From Pontibacter flavimaris (GTDB lineage: Bacteria; Bacteroidota; Bacteroidia; Cytophagales; Hymenobacteraceae), in assembly GCF_001907195.1 (NCBI RefSeq), contig NZ_LVWA01000003.1, forward strand, positions 310,001-374,000: DNA of 64,000 bases, in the 5' to 3' direction. Positions 8,517 to 17,548 of this stretch are shown one piece after another. Position 1 is the stretch's first letter. Every line of letters starts with the position of its first letter. The notes under the pieces are model-generated. The model did no database searches. It worked only from the letters and a program-made list of their open reading frames with translations, and had not been told where the DNA came from. The position numbers and the translations under genes were made by a program.

Positions 8517-9428
8517 ATGACGACGGCGACACCCCTCAAGCACCTGCTTGTACCTGTACAGTTTAATGCCGGGAGTGAGAACCTGGTGCACTACGCCGGC
8601 TCCCTGGCCAGGGCCTTGGGTGTGGAGCTGGTGCTGCTGTATACTTCCGGCACAACAACCCTGACCTTCACGCAGCAGAGCAGCGCCATTCATGCGCTCC
8701 GCGCCTTTTCCGAGCATTACCTGGCAAAACACTACGATGACAGCCTGAAAGGCTTTGACTGCGTGGTGCGGCCGGGCAGCCTGCATGAAAGTATAAAAGC
8801 CGTGGTGCAGGACTATGCCATAGACTTGGTGCTGATGCGCGTGCTGCCCTTAACTGAGGCGGATGCCCCCGACACGGACCACGCCGCCGCCATCATGGAG
8901 CTACTGGATGTGCCGGTAATGGTACTGCCGGAAGGAAAGGACTACCACAAGCTGAAGCACCTGGTTTTCGCCACCGACTTTACCGACCAAGACCCCAAGG
9001 TGCTGCAGCGCATCCATAACTTTGCCCGGCAGGCAGGAGCCAGGCTATCACTGGTACAAGTATACTCGCTTGCCGACCAGCCCCGGCTTAGTGCCATAAA
9101 CCAGGCCATGCGGGACGTGGAGGCACAGTTGAACAGCAGCAAGGTACGCGTGCGGATGCTGGAGGAAGAGGATGTGCTGGAAGGAATCAGCGACTTCGCC
9201 GAGCGGGAGGGAGCCGATATGCTGATCATGGCCACGCAGGACAGCTACCTGATGCAGCGCCTCTTCAGCAACGCGTACCTTAAAACGATGGCCTACCACA
9301 CACAGATTCCGCTGCTTACCTACCGGCAGCATAAGCGCAAGCCCTGCTCCGGCTGCTGCGCCAATTGCAGGAGCAGGCAAAACCAACTGCCGCAGCTCTT
9401 CAACCTGGTAACCGGGGATTTACATTAG
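8517..9428 (+). CDS. Universal stress protein, tandem UspA domains
   Basis: The protein has 303 residues in two UspA-like halves (about 7-140 and 147-275), each opening with a hydrophobic strand (LKHLLVPVQF and LKHLVFATDF). Classical ATP-binding glycines are not clear in the second half. The C-terminal ~30 residues are unusual: CSGCCANCRSRQNQ, four cysteines close together, which could bind metal or respond to redox state. Tandem USPs next to cbb3 genes are common in low-oxygen regulons, which fits the dyad at 8430-8441. The molecular role is not known. Confidence 0.85.
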   Translation: MTTATPLKHLLVPVQFNAGSENLVHYAGSLARALGVELVLLYTSGTTTLTFTQQSSAIHALRAFSEHYLAKHYDDSLKGFDCVVRPGSLHESIKAVVQDYAIDLVLMRVLPLTEADAPDTDHAAAIMELLDVPVMVLPEGKDYHKLKHLVFATDFTDQDPKVLQRIHNFARQAGARLSLVQVYSLADQPRLSAINQAMRDVEAQLNSSKVRVRMLEEEDVLEGISDFAEREGADMLIMATQDSYLMQRLFSNAYLKTMAYHTQIPLLTYRQHKRKPCSGCCANCRSRQNQLPQLFNLVTGDLH

Positions 9429-9466
9429 AAAGCAGGTGGCACGGCAAACGATCTTAAAACATTTCT

Positions 9467-9474
9467 AAAGGAGG
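9467..9474 (+). promoter_or_regulatory. Consensus Shine-Dalgarno before the cNMP-binding gene
   Basis: AAAGGAGG lies three bases before ATG 9478. Such full Shine-Dalgarno matches are uncommon in Bacteroidota, where most genes in this window have none, and this one fixes the start. Confidence 0.6.
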
Positions 9475-9477
9475 AAT

Positions 9478-9843
9478 ATGCTTAAGAAAGCAATAGAAGA
9501 GGGAAAGCTGCACGTAATGCAGCACAGGCTGGAAGCCGGCACCTGCCTGTATAGAACAGGCGAGCCGGCCGAGTCTTTTTTCCTGGTACTGCAGGGCTCC
9601 GTGGAAGTGTCTACGCCGGGCCTCCCGGAGAAAACCCCTGTGCAGCAAGGGCACCTGATCGGGCTGCAGGACCTGATGAAGGAGCAGCACAGCCACACGG
9701 CCATACTTGCCGAGGACGCCGCACTGGTCGAGATTCCGAAGCAGGAGCTGCTCAAGGCCATCCAGACCATAACACCGCTCCGGCTATACCTTATCCGGCT
9801 CATGAGCCAGCAGCCCAACCTGGCGGGCATTGCCTACGAGTAA
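9478..9843 (+). CDS. Stand-alone cyclic-nucleotide-binding (CRP-like sensor) domain protein
   Basis: The protein (121 residues) is a single CRP-like beta-roll. It has the HVMQHRLEAGTCLYRTGEPAESFFLVLQGSVEV layout (described here by its parts: GTCLYRTGEPAES turn, FFLVLQGSVEV strand) and a later HLIGLQDLM segment. It stops after the helix following the beta-roll, and no DNA-binding helix-turn-helix follows. The classical phosphate-binding RxA arginine-alanine pair is not evident. It lies after the stress protein in the oxidase cluster and may be a partner or signalling module. A role as the regulator of the TGAC dyads is unlikely without a DNA-binding domain. Confidence 0.8.
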   Translation: MLKKAIEEGKLHVMQHRLEAGTCLYRTGEPAESFFLVLQGSVEVSTPGLPEKTPVQQGHLIGLQDLMKEQHSHTAILAEDAALVEIPKQELLKAIQTITPLRLYLIRLMSQQPNLAGIAYE

Positions 9844-9865
9844 GTACGGTTGATCTATACTTAGT

Positions 9866-9898
9866 AACAGCCACCCCGGATTTTCCGGTGTGGCTGTT
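9866..9898 (+). terminator. Hairpin after the cNMP-binding gene
   Basis: A 15-base stem (9866-9880 with 9884-9898, one mismatch) has a three-base loop. The T-tract after it is short, so its strength as a terminator is uncertain. Confidence 0.6.
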
Positions 9899-9975
9899 GC
9901 GTTTACAACCCATCCCAATTTTTCAAAGTATGACCATACAGCACAAAGGCCCTGTCAGGAGCCACTGCACCATGT

Positions 9976-11316
9976 ATGGATAAGATTCTCAGCCGCCTAA
10001 AATTCATTTACCAGTACATCATCACGAGCATTGGGTTTATCCCCACCCTCATCTCCATTGCTTTTTTTGCTCTGGCGCTGGTGGTGCTGTACCTCGAAAC
10101 GCTCGGCCTGAGTAAAACCCTGGACGAGAAACTACCTTACCTGATTATCCGCAACGGAGAGACGGCGAACATGATTCTCAGCACCATCGCCACAGGCATC
10201 TTCTCCCTGACCGTTTTCAGCTTTACCATGGTGATGCTCGTGCTAAACCAGGCCAGCACTAACTTTTCCCCGCGCGTGGTGCCCGGGCTTATCAGCTATA
10301 AGTCGAACCAAAGTGTGACGGGACTATACCTGGGCACCCTGATCTATACGCTGGTGGTGATGGTCAACATCCACTCCGACTCCTACAGTACGGACCTGCC
10401 TGGCTTTGCTATTTTCCTCTCCATGGTATTCGCCATCATCTGTCTTGGCTTCTTCGTGTATTTCATACATTCTATCACAGAGTCGGTGCAGATAGACAGC
10501 ATTCTGGAAAGTATATACAAAATAACAAGCCAGCAGTTGGACGAGGAGATAAAGCGTGACAGGGGAGCGCAGGAGCCCCATGTGTTTGAGCAGCGGGAGT
10601 GGCAACAGCTAAAGAGCCCGGTAACCGGGTACCTGCAGGGCCTGGACGAGAAAGCCGTGCTCCATATTCTGGAGGAGTTTGATGTGGTACTTGATTTTGA
10701 CCAGCCCCTCGGCAGTTTCCTGGTGGAGGGGGTGCCCTTTGCCCGCGTCAACAAAAAGCTCCCCAACATGGAGGCGTTTACAGACCGCCTGCTCGGCCAC
10801 GTGAACTTTTACAGGGAAGAACGGGCGGGCGTAAACTACATCTTCGGGATAAAGCACATTACGGAAAGCGCGGTGAAGGCGCTGAGCCCCGGCATTAACG
10901 ACCCCGGTACCGCCCTGAAAGCCATTGATTACCTCACGGCCCTTTTTGCACAACGGATGCAGCTGACCAACGAAAAGGTGCTATACGATAAGAACGGCGC
11001 AGGCCGCGTTCGGTTCGAGCACCAGACGTTTGGGGATATTTACGGGCTAACCCTCGCCCCGCTGCGCCTTTACGGCAAGCAAGACAGTGTCGTCGTGCTG
11101 AAGCTGCTGCTGATGCTGCAGAGCTTGTTGTACAAGGCGAGGCCTTACCCGCACCTGCTTCCGGTGCTCTACCGGGAGGCCCGCCTGCTGCTGCACGATG
11201 CAGGGGAGAATATCCAAAACCCAGGCGATCGTAAGCGGATAAACCTGCTGCTAAAACAGATCAACGGGATGGGTTTGCAGCATGAGCCGCTGCCCCTCCT
11301 TCACGCCGCGGATTAG
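9976..11316 (+). CDS. DUF2254 family membrane protein
   Basis: The protein (446 residues) has four membrane helices in the first ~160 residues and a large soluble C-terminal domain. The segments ETANMILSTIATGIFSLTVF and FSPRVVPGLIS are hallmarks of DUF2254, as is a later SPGINDPGTALKAID motif. The function of the family is unknown. Members are predicted inner-membrane proteins. It is separated from the gene before by a hairpin and appears to be transcribed alone. The start ATG 9976 is preferred because the ATG at 9972 runs into a stop at once. Confidence 0.88.
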   Translation: MDKILSRLKFIYQYIITSIGFIPTLISIAFFALALVVLYLETLGLSKTLDEKLPYLIIRNGETANMILSTIATGIFSLTVFSFTMVMLVLNQASTNFSPRVVPGLISYKSNQSVTGLYLGTLIYTLVVMVNIHSDSYSTDLPGFAIFLSMVFAIICLGFFVYFIHSITESVQIDSILESIYKITSQQLDEEIKRDRGAQEPHVFEQREWQQLKSPVTGYLQGLDEKAVLHILEEFDVVLDFDQPLGSFLVEGVPFARVNKKLPNMEAFTDRLLGHVNFYREERAGVNYIFGIKHITESAVKALSPGINDPGTALKAIDYLTALFAQRMQLTNEKVLYDKNGAGRVRFEHQTFGDIYGLTLAPLRLYGKQDSVVVLKLLLMLQSLLYKARPYPHLLPVLYREARLLLHDAGENIQNPGDRKRINLLLKQINGMGLQHEPLPLLHAAD

Positions 11317-11612
11317 GTACTCAGGCTAAAGTACAGGCGGGGACATGATTAGCACCACCAAGCAGATGCAATCACGCTGGTTATAATTGATTTGGGTCCA
11401 CCACAGCCGGAGGTGCAGGAGTATGAGGGCCGCACCAAGAGCTAGCTCAGATACAAATTCCAGCGCGACTCGGTGCAGGTCATCTATACATTGCAGTCTC
11501 ATTACTAGGCTAAAATCCATAAAGTATGAAGTACAGCTTCAGGCCCATAGTTGGCCGCTATAGCTTCTAAGTATAAAATACGTAGAAAGCCTAGTTATCA
11601 GGCAGAAGCATC

Positions 11613-12428
11613 ATGAGCATACTCAGAAGAAAGTTGTACCGCCTCATTTTTGAGGCTGACACTCCCCAGGGAAAGGCATTTGACGTGGCGCTGCTTGTGC
11701 TCATCGTTCTGAGTGTGGCTGTCGTGTCGCTGGAGAGCGTGGTGTCGCTCAGGAGGGAGTTTACCGCCCTTTTTTACAGGCTGGAGTGGACGTTCACCAT
11801 TCTCTTCACCATCGAGTATTTCCTTCGTATCTACAGCACGCCCCGCCCGCTGAAGTATGTGTTCTCCTTCTTCGGACTGGTGGACCTGATGGCCATCCTC
11901 CCGACCTATCTCAGCCTGTTTATACTTGGTTCGCAGTACCTGCTGGTGGTCAGGGTGCTGCGCCTGCTCCGGGTTGCCAGGATCTTCAAGCTCACGCAGT
12001 TTATTAACGAGGGGCAGGTGCTAAGCAGGGCGCTACGGGCCAGCGCAACGAAAATAGCGGTTTTCCTGGGCACCGTACTGCTGCTGGTGGTTATCATCGG
12101 CTCTTTGATGTACCTGATCGAGGGGCGGGAGAGCGGCTATTCCAGCATCCCGAAAAGTATTTACTGGACCATCGTGACGCTGACCACCGTGGGCTACGGT
12201 GACATTGCCCCCCAAACTGCCTTGGGCCAGTTCGTGGCCAGCATCGTGATGATCATGGGCTACGGAATCATTGCCGTGCCCACCGGCATCGTTACCGTGG
12301 AAATGTCGCGGTCGGAGCGCCAGGGGATGGCTGCGAGCCGTGTCTGCCCCAACTGCCACACCGAAGGGCACCTGGCAGAGGCCAATTTTTGCTACAACTG
12401 CGGCTACAGCTTCGAGCCTAAAGTATAA
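11613..12428 (+). CDS. Voltage-gated-type potassium channel with C-terminal zinc ribbon
   Basis: The protein (271 residues) has the six-helix ion-channel layout. An arginine-rich S4 (RVLRLLRVARIFKL, around residue 115-130) is followed by the pore with selectivity filter TTVGYGD (191-197). After the last helix comes a short tail with C245-x2-C248 and C260-x2-C263, a zinc-ribbon pattern. It probably conducts K+ across the inner membrane. The ribbon could sense metal or redox state, or aid assembly. Its stop lies one base from the convergent DUF4249 gene, so the 3' ends are very tightly packed with no terminator between them. Confidence 0.9.
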   Translation: MSILRRKLYRLIFEADTPQGKAFDVALLVLIVLSVAVVSLESVVSLRREFTALFYRLEWTFTILFTIEYFLRIYSTPRPLKYVFSFFGLVDLMAILPTYLSLFILGSQYLLVVRVLRLLRVARIFKLTQFINEGQVLSRALRASATKIAVFLGTVLLLVVIIGSLMYLIEGRESGYSSIPKSIYWTIVTLTTVGYGDIAPQTALGQFVASIVMIMGYGIIAVPTGIVTVEMSRSERQGMAASRVCPNCHTEGHLAEANFCYNCGYSFEPKV

Positions 12429-12429
12429 A

Positions 12430-13365
12430 TCACTCTATAATAAGGGTATGGTAACTAACGCCGTAGCCGCCCCAGATGCCTAAACCTCCCTGTATATTTG
12501 AGCGCGTGATGTTGGGCGAGGAGATGGGGCTGCCATTGTTGTTCTGCTCGTTCTCCAGCGTGAACCAGAAACGGTAATGCGCCTGGTCAATGGCCGCCCA
12601 GCGAACCGTTACCGTATCGCCCTTCCCGAAGTAGCTGTACAGGTCCACGTCCACTTCCTGCTGCCCCTTTGGCTCGCCACGGTCCAGGGGGTAATCGATG
12701 GTGGCGCCGTTAATGAATTCATCTGAAAAAACAGAGGCGAAGAGGCCAGGATAGAATGGCTCACTGTTACGCTTGGTGAAGTAGCGGATGGTGTTGCCCA
12801 ACGTGTCAGGGTCGGAGTAGCGGTAGTAGAGCTGGCGCAGGCTGTCTTCCTCTGGGTTGGGATGCGGGATCGTGTAGAGGGAGTCGAGGGGATTCAGGTG
12901 CGGGATTGTGGTGACAGCGCTTAGCTCGCGCCCCGCGTGGCGGATGTGCAGCCGGTAGCTTTTTCCTACCTCGCCCTTCAGCTCCTGTGATGTGTACACA
13001 TAAAACAGCGCCCCTGCTTCGGTGCTCAAGAACTCGGGCCTTAAACCGAACTGCACAGCAATCAATTCCTTTAACTCCTGTGGCAAAGCAGCCAATGGGA
13101 CCTCATCTAAAGTATAAGTTTGCCCATCCACGGTAACACGCACCTGCGCGTCGTGCACAAAGCTTTTAGCCAGCGCCTCTACCGACACCTCGGTGAATAC
13201 TGGAACGGTGCGGGTAAGCACGACTACCGGCGACGCCTCCTGCTCAATGTGGCCCTCCACCACCAGTTGCTCCTCGCCCGCCGGAATTTCTACCGTAATA
13301 TCCTCCTCACAACCAAAAAATAACAGGCTGCAAAGTATGGCAAGTATAAAGTATGGGCTGCGCAT
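12430..13365 (-). CDS. DUF4249 lipoprotein, partner of a TonB-dependent receptor
   Basis: The 311-residue protein has a lipoprotein signal peptide with LFFGC at residues 15-19 and begins EEDITVEIPAGEEQLVVEGHIE, the typical DUF4249 opening. The family is found in Bacteroidota directly downstream of TonB-dependent receptors, as here with a three-base gap. It may be a surface-exposed accessory, though the substrate is not known. The signal-peptide codons contain three copies of the AAGTAT hexamer within about 20 bases (13336-13355). Confidence 0.87.
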   Translation of the reverse strand: MRSPYFILAILCSLLFFGCEEDITVEIPAGEEQLVVEGHIEQEASPVVVLTRTVPVFTEVSVEALAKSFVHDAQVRVTVDGQTYTLDEVPLAALPQELKELIAVQFGLRPEFLSTEAGALFYVYTSQELKGEVGKSYRLHIRHAGRELSAVTTIPHLNPLDSLYTIPHPNPEEDSLRQLYYRYSDPDTLGNTIRYFTKRNSEPFYPGLFASVFSDEFINGATIDYPLDRGEPKGQQEVDVDLYSYFGKGDTVTVRWAAIDQAHYRFWFTLENEQNNNGSPISSPNITRSNIQGGLGIWGGYGVSYHTLIIE

Positions 13366-13368
13366 AGG

Positions 13369-15747
13369 TTATTTCCAGGTAAAGTTTAGCGTGACAGACG
13401 GCAAGGGGAACGGCACGATGGAGACTTTTTTGGCCTGCAGTTTCACGCCGGAGTCGTAGGCGCTGCCCTCGTTGTCAATGTAGTATAAGTAGGGGTTCCG
13501 GCGGCCATACACGTTGTAGATGGAGAAGGTCCAGCTGTTTTCGATGTTCTTCCATTTACGCCCCTCCAGCGTGGCCGACAGGTCGAGGCGGTGGGTGGGC
13601 TGCATCCGGAAGCTGTTGCGGTCGCCGTACTGGTAGTTGACCGTGCCCTCCAGGAAGTAGCGCCGCACCGGCAGCGTGGTGGCCTCGCCGGTGCCGTACA
13701 CAAAGCTGCCGCCAAAGGTCCACCGGTCGTTATACTTGTAGCTGCCCACCACGGAGAGATCATGGCGGCGGTCGTAGCGGGCCGGGAAAGTATGACCCTT
13801 GTTGAGCTCCGGGAATTTACGTGTGGTGCGGGAGAGGGTGTAGCCGAACCAGCCCTGCAGCGCGCCATAGTTCTTGCGCAGGAACAGCTCCACGCCATAC
13901 GATCTGCCGCTGCCGCTCACAAACTCATACTCCAGGTCGCGGTTGCTGGGGCCGGGGGCAAAGCCCTCGCGGTACTCCAGCTGGTTCTCCAGGTCCTTGT
14001 AGTATACTTCCACCGAGCCCTCGTACTGGTTTTCCTTTATACTTCTGAAGTAACCCAGCGCGTACTGCGTGGCCCGCTGCGGCTCTACCATGGCCGAGCT
14101 TGGCGCCCACACGTCCAGCGGCAGGGTGGTGTAAGCATTAGAGACAAGGTGCAGGTACTGCGCTGATTTGGAGAAAGCTGCTTTTACAGAAGACTTTTTG
14201 TTGATATCATACTTTGCCGACACCCGTGGCTCCCAGGCACTGAAGGTCCTTACTTTCTCGCCGGAGCCATACACCGTAGAGTCTGTGGTTAGCAGGTTCT
14301 CATCAAATTGATAAAAGGTAAAAGGACCAGTTTGGGTGAAGTAGCTGTTGCGGATGCCAAGGCTAAGCAGCAATCTGTCAGTCAGGTATATATCATCCGA
14401 TAAGTATAACCCATACTCGTGTCCATACTTGGTGAGGAGCTGGTCGGTGCCGAAGATCTCGCCGCTGGCGCTCTCGGCCTCCCCGGCGCGGGGCAGCAAC
14501 TTATGGTACGTATACTGCAGGCCGTACTGCAGGTGGTGGCGCACATGGGGCTTATAGTTGAAATCGAGACTGGCGCTGTAGTCCTGCACGCCCGTTTGAG
14601 CCACGGTGGTGAAGCCGCCAAAATCCCAGCTGAACTCAAAATCATACTTGCTCATCACCCCATGCACATCCATCTCCAGTTTATCGTTGAAAGTATGGTT
14701 CCAACGGGCGGTGGCGCTGCTGTTGCCCCAGAAGAAATCCCCCTTAAAGCGCCCTTCCGAGAGCGTTAGCTCCCCCACATCCCGGCCGTAGTAGCCGCTA
14801 AAGTATAGCTTGTCCTTCTCAGAAAGTATAAAACTGAGCTTGCCGTTGAGATCGTAGAAATAGTAGGGGACACCGCCCTGATCCGTGTTTTTGAGGAAGG
14901 GGTTCATGAGCACATCGGCGTAGGTGCGCCTGCCCGAAAGTATGAATGCGGCCTTGTCCTCCACCAGCGGACCCTGCACCGACAGCCGCGAGGCGATCAG
15001 CCCGATGCCTCCGTCCACCCGGAAATCGTTCAGGTCGCCTTCTTTCATGCCGATGTCGAGCACCGAGGAGAGGCGGCCGCCGTAGAGCGCTGGCATGTTA
15101 CCTTTGATGAGGGTGGTCTGGTCGATGGCGTCGCTGTTGAAGACGGAAAAGAAGTTGAACAGGTGGCCGGGGTTGTAGACGATAGCCTTATCGAGGAGCA
15201 CCAGGTTCTGGTCGGCCCCGCCGCCGCGCACGTAAAAGCCCGTACTGCCCTCACCAGCCGATTTCACGCCCGGCATCAGCGACACAATTTTCAGGATATC
15301 CACCTCCCCAAAGAGCACCGGCAGCGTTTTGATCGTCTCCAGCGGCAGCTCCAGCTGGCCCATCACAGGGGTTTCGGTGATCGGGGGCTTCCGCTCGGCC
15401 ACTACCTCCACCTCCTGCACCTTGTAGGTGGTGGGCGTCAGGCGTATGGTTATACTTATAGATTGATTGAACTGCACGGGCTGCTCCTGTGCTTCATAGC
15501 CAATGTATTTTACCACTAGGGTATACATGCCCTCATAAGCAGCAAAACTATACCTACCCGCGGCATCCGTGATGGCTCCGGCAGCCGGGCGTTCCTTCAG
15601 CGCCACGGCGGCTCCTGCCAGTGCCTCACCGGTCGTGGCATCCAGCACGCGCCCCGACAAAGTATAAACCGACTGTGCCGCAGCGGGAGTTGCCAGGCAC
15701 AGCAGGCTCAGTAGAAGTATAAAAGTATGATGAAGGAGTAGCCGCAA
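13369..15747 (-). CDS. TonB-dependent receptor with carboxypeptidase-regulatory-like domain
   Basis: The 792-residue protein has a signal peptide ending at AAAQS (residue ~25). A carboxypeptidase-regulatory-like beta-sandwich follows (about 27-110, GRVLDATTGEALAGAAV). Next is a plug domain (about 118-240, with GFYVRGGGADQNLVLLDKA) and a long outer-membrane beta-barrel ending in a Phe/Trp-type C-terminus (VTLNFTWK). It imports an unknown ligand using TonB energy. It forms a pair with the DUF4249 gene. The gene carries about 16 copies of the AAGTAT hexamer, the densest long coding stretch in the window. Confidence 0.93.
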   Translation of the reverse strand: MRLLLHHTFILLLSLLCLATPAAAQSVYTLSGRVLDATTGEALAGAAVALKERPAAGAITDAAGRYSFAAYEGMYTLVVKYIGYEAQEQPVQFNQSISITIRLTPTTYKVQEVEVVAERKPPITETPVMGQLELPLETIKTLPVLFGEVDILKIVSLMPGVKSAGEGSTGFYVRGGGADQNLVLLDKAIVYNPGHLFNFFSVFNSDAIDQTTLIKGNMPALYGGRLSSVLDIGMKEGDLNDFRVDGGIGLIASRLSVQGPLVEDKAAFILSGRRTYADVLMNPFLKNTDQGGVPYYFYDLNGKLSFILSEKDKLYFSGYYGRDVGELTLSEGRFKGDFFWGNSSATARWNHTFNDKLEMDVHGVMSKYDFEFSWDFGGFTTVAQTGVQDYSASLDFNYKPHVRHHLQYGLQYTYHKLLPRAGEAESASGEIFGTDQLLTKYGHEYGLYLSDDIYLTDRLLLSLGIRNSYFTQTGPFTFYQFDENLLTTDSTVYGSGEKVRTFSAWEPRVSAKYDINKKSSVKAAFSKSAQYLHLVSNAYTTLPLDVWAPSSAMVEPQRATQYALGYFRSIKENQYEGSVEVYYKDLENQLEYREGFAPGPSNRDLEYEFVSGSGRSYGVELFLRKNYGALQGWFGYTLSRTTRKFPELNKGHTFPARYDRRHDLSVVGSYKYNDRWTFGGSFVYGTGEATTLPVRRYFLEGTVNYQYGDRNSFRMQPTHRLDLSATLEGRKWKNIENSWTFSIYNVYGRRNPYLYYIDNEGSAYDSGVKLQAKKVSIVPFPLPSVTLNFTWK

Positions 15748-15795
15748 TGCGTTAGCCGTTTAGGTCATGCATAAACAGCCGTTCTGCGGAAAGGT

Positions 15796-16371
15796 TCAGA
15801 GCCTGAAATAGGTATAACGCCTCAGCAGCAGGCCATAAGCCAACGAGGCCAGGTACGCCAGCCCGGATCCCAGCAGCGCCCCCAGCAGCACATCGGAAGG
15901 GTAGTGCACGCCCAGGTAAATACGGCTGTAGGTCACAATAACCGCCCAGGAGAGCAGCAGCACCTTAAAGATGAGGTACCGCTCGGATAGCACGAGGCTA
16001 AAGAATACGGCCAGCGCAAACGTGTTGGCCGCATGCGAGGAGATGAAACCGAATTTGCCGCCACAGTTCTGCACCACGTTGATCACCTCGGCCAGCGCGG
16101 GGTCGTGGCAGGGGCGCAGGCGCATAAAGTAGGGCTTCATCAGGCCTGAGGCTATAAAATCGGCGGCCCCGATAGATGCAATTACTAGCAAGACCATGGC
16201 GATACTTTGCCGGCGGTAGCGCCATGCCAGGTAACCGATCAGGCCCAGGTAAAACGGGATCCAGACATACTTATCCGACATGAAGATCATGATGGTGTCC
16301 CAGATAGGGCTGTGCATCTCGTTGAGGTGGATGAACAGGTCCCTGTCCAGCTGCTTGAGCGTCTCCAGCAT
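15796..16371 (-). CDS. PAP2 family phosphatase
   Basis: The 191-residue membrane protein carries the three PAP2 phosphatase motifs: KPYFMRLRPCHD, SSHAANTFALA and SRIYLGVHYPSDVLLG. It has five or six helices. Such enzymes remove phosphate from phosphatidic acid, phosphatidylglycerol phosphate or undecaprenyl diphosphate. The exact lipid cannot be told from sequence. Its start codon overlaps the hemF stop by one base (TAATG), so the two genes are co-transcribed. Confidence 0.9.
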   Translation of the reverse strand: MLETLKQLDRDLFIHLNEMHSPIWDTIMIFMSDKYVWIPFYLGLIGYLAWRYRRQSIAMVLLVIASIGAADFIASGLMKPYFMRLRPCHDPALAEVINVVQNCGGKFGFISSHAANTFALAVFFSLVLSERYLIFKVLLLSWAVIVTYSRIYLGVHYPSDVLLGALLGSGLAYLASLAYGLLLRRYTYFRL

Positions 16372-17273
16372 TACTCGGCGATGTTAATCCAGTCGATTTC
16401 CTTTTTGAGGTAGCCCAGTGTCTGCTCCTCCGCGCTGCCCGGCTCCGGTGTAAAGTTATACACCCAGGAGGCGTGCGTCGGCAAGCTCATCAGAATGGAT
16501 TCAATCCGCCCCTTTGTCAGCAAGCCGAACTTGGTGCCGCGGTCATACACCAGGTTAAACTCCACGTAGCGGCCGCGGCGTATCAGCTGCCATTGCTTTT
16601 CGCGCTCGCCGTAAGGCAGCTCGCGGTTCTCGTTCATGATGGAAGTATAAAACGGGATGAAAGCATAAGCCACATCGCGCACAAAGGCAAAGCGTTCCTC
16701 CATGCTAATCTCCTCGGTCTCCATTAGCCTGTCGAAGAAGATGCCGCCCACGCCACGGGTCTCGTCGCGGTGCTCGTTGTAGAAATAATCATCGGCCCAC
16801 TTCTTAAACTCCGGGTAATAGCTTGGGTGGTGCTTGTCGCAAACGGCCTTCATCTGCGCATGGAATTCCATTGCCTGCTTCACGTCCACGAAGATCGGCG
16901 TCAGGTCGATGCCGCCGCCGAACCAGGCCTGCCCGTTGCCGGCCTCAAAATAGCGCACGTTCATGTGCGTGATGGGCACCATAGGGCTGTGCGGGTGCAT
17001 CACCACAGACACGCCCGTGGCAAAGTAATTCGGGTCAGGCATCTGCAGCGCCTTCAGAAACTGGGGCGACAGCTCGCCGGAAACCGCCGAAAAGTTAACC
17101 CCGCCTTTCTCCAGCACATCACCGCCTTCAATCACGCGCGAAGTACCGCCTCCGCCACCCTCGTGCTCCCATACATCAGCGCTAAACAGGGCACCACCGT
17201 CGCTGGTCTCCAGGGCATGGCAAAGGTCTTCCTGAAACTGGCGCATGAACGCCTCTACTTTATCTCTGAACAT
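16371..17273 (-). CDS. hemF: Oxygen-dependent coproporphyrinogen III oxidase
   Basis: The 300-residue cytosolic enzyme converts coproporphyrinogen III to protoporphyrinogen IX with O2. Conserved stretches are SRVIEGGDVLEKGGVNFSAV, VVMHPHSPMVPITHMNVRYF, WFGGGIDLTP and GGIFFDRL. The arginine-rich RRGRYVEFNLVYDRGTKFGL near the C-terminus is also typical. The length matches the family. Haem supply links it loosely to the oxidase cluster. An imperfect copy of the CRP/FNR-like dyad lies at 17343-17354, about 70 bases upstream. Confidence 0.96.
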   Translation of the reverse strand: MFRDKVEAFMRQFQEDLCHALETSDGGALFSADVWEHEGGGGGTSRVIEGGDVLEKGGVNFSAVSGELSPQFLKALQMPDPNYFATGVSVVMHPHSPMVPITHMNVRYFEAGNGQAWFGGGIDLTPIFVDVKQAMEFHAQMKAVCDKHHPSYYPEFKKWADDYFYNEHRDETRGVGGIFFDRLMETEEISMEERFAFVRDVAYAFIPFYTSIMNENRELPYGEREKQWQLIRRGRYVEFNLVYDRGTKFGLLTKGRIESILMSLPTHASWVYNFTPEPGSAEEQTLGYLKKEIDWINIAE

Positions 17274-17342
17274 TTTTTTCCGGTTTTTTCGTAACAGGTA
17301 TTTAGTAGCAGGTAGCGCGACTTTTCATGCCGAAGGACTAGG

Positions 17343-17354
17343 TGACAAAAGACA
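17343..17354. promoter_or_regulatory. Weak CRP/FNR-like half-match upstream of hemF
   Basis: TGACAAAAGACA matches the consensus of the three cluster sites (TGAC-MAAAR-TCA) except for one base in the right half. It lies in the divergent gap between hemF and the E1 dehydrogenase gene. It may be chance. Confidence 0.2.
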
Positions 17355-17548
17355 ATAGCAGTCCTTACGCTCATTCGTGTTTGCGGTCCGCACAGTAAGT
17401 GGATTCGGATTAGAAATCCTAAACAGCACTAGATACCCCTATTTATTTCACTGCAAAAGTACCTAATTCTGCCCGCTCTACCGAACCCATTTCTCACTTT
17501 ACATAAAAGAAGAAAATTTGTAACTTAGAGCAAACCTTAACGCAACCT

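Noticed and set aside
11326..11520. Minus-strand 64-codon frame in the gap before the potassium channel
   Set aside because: Composition is unlike the neighbouring genes, there is no motif, and the frame is short enough to occur by chance.
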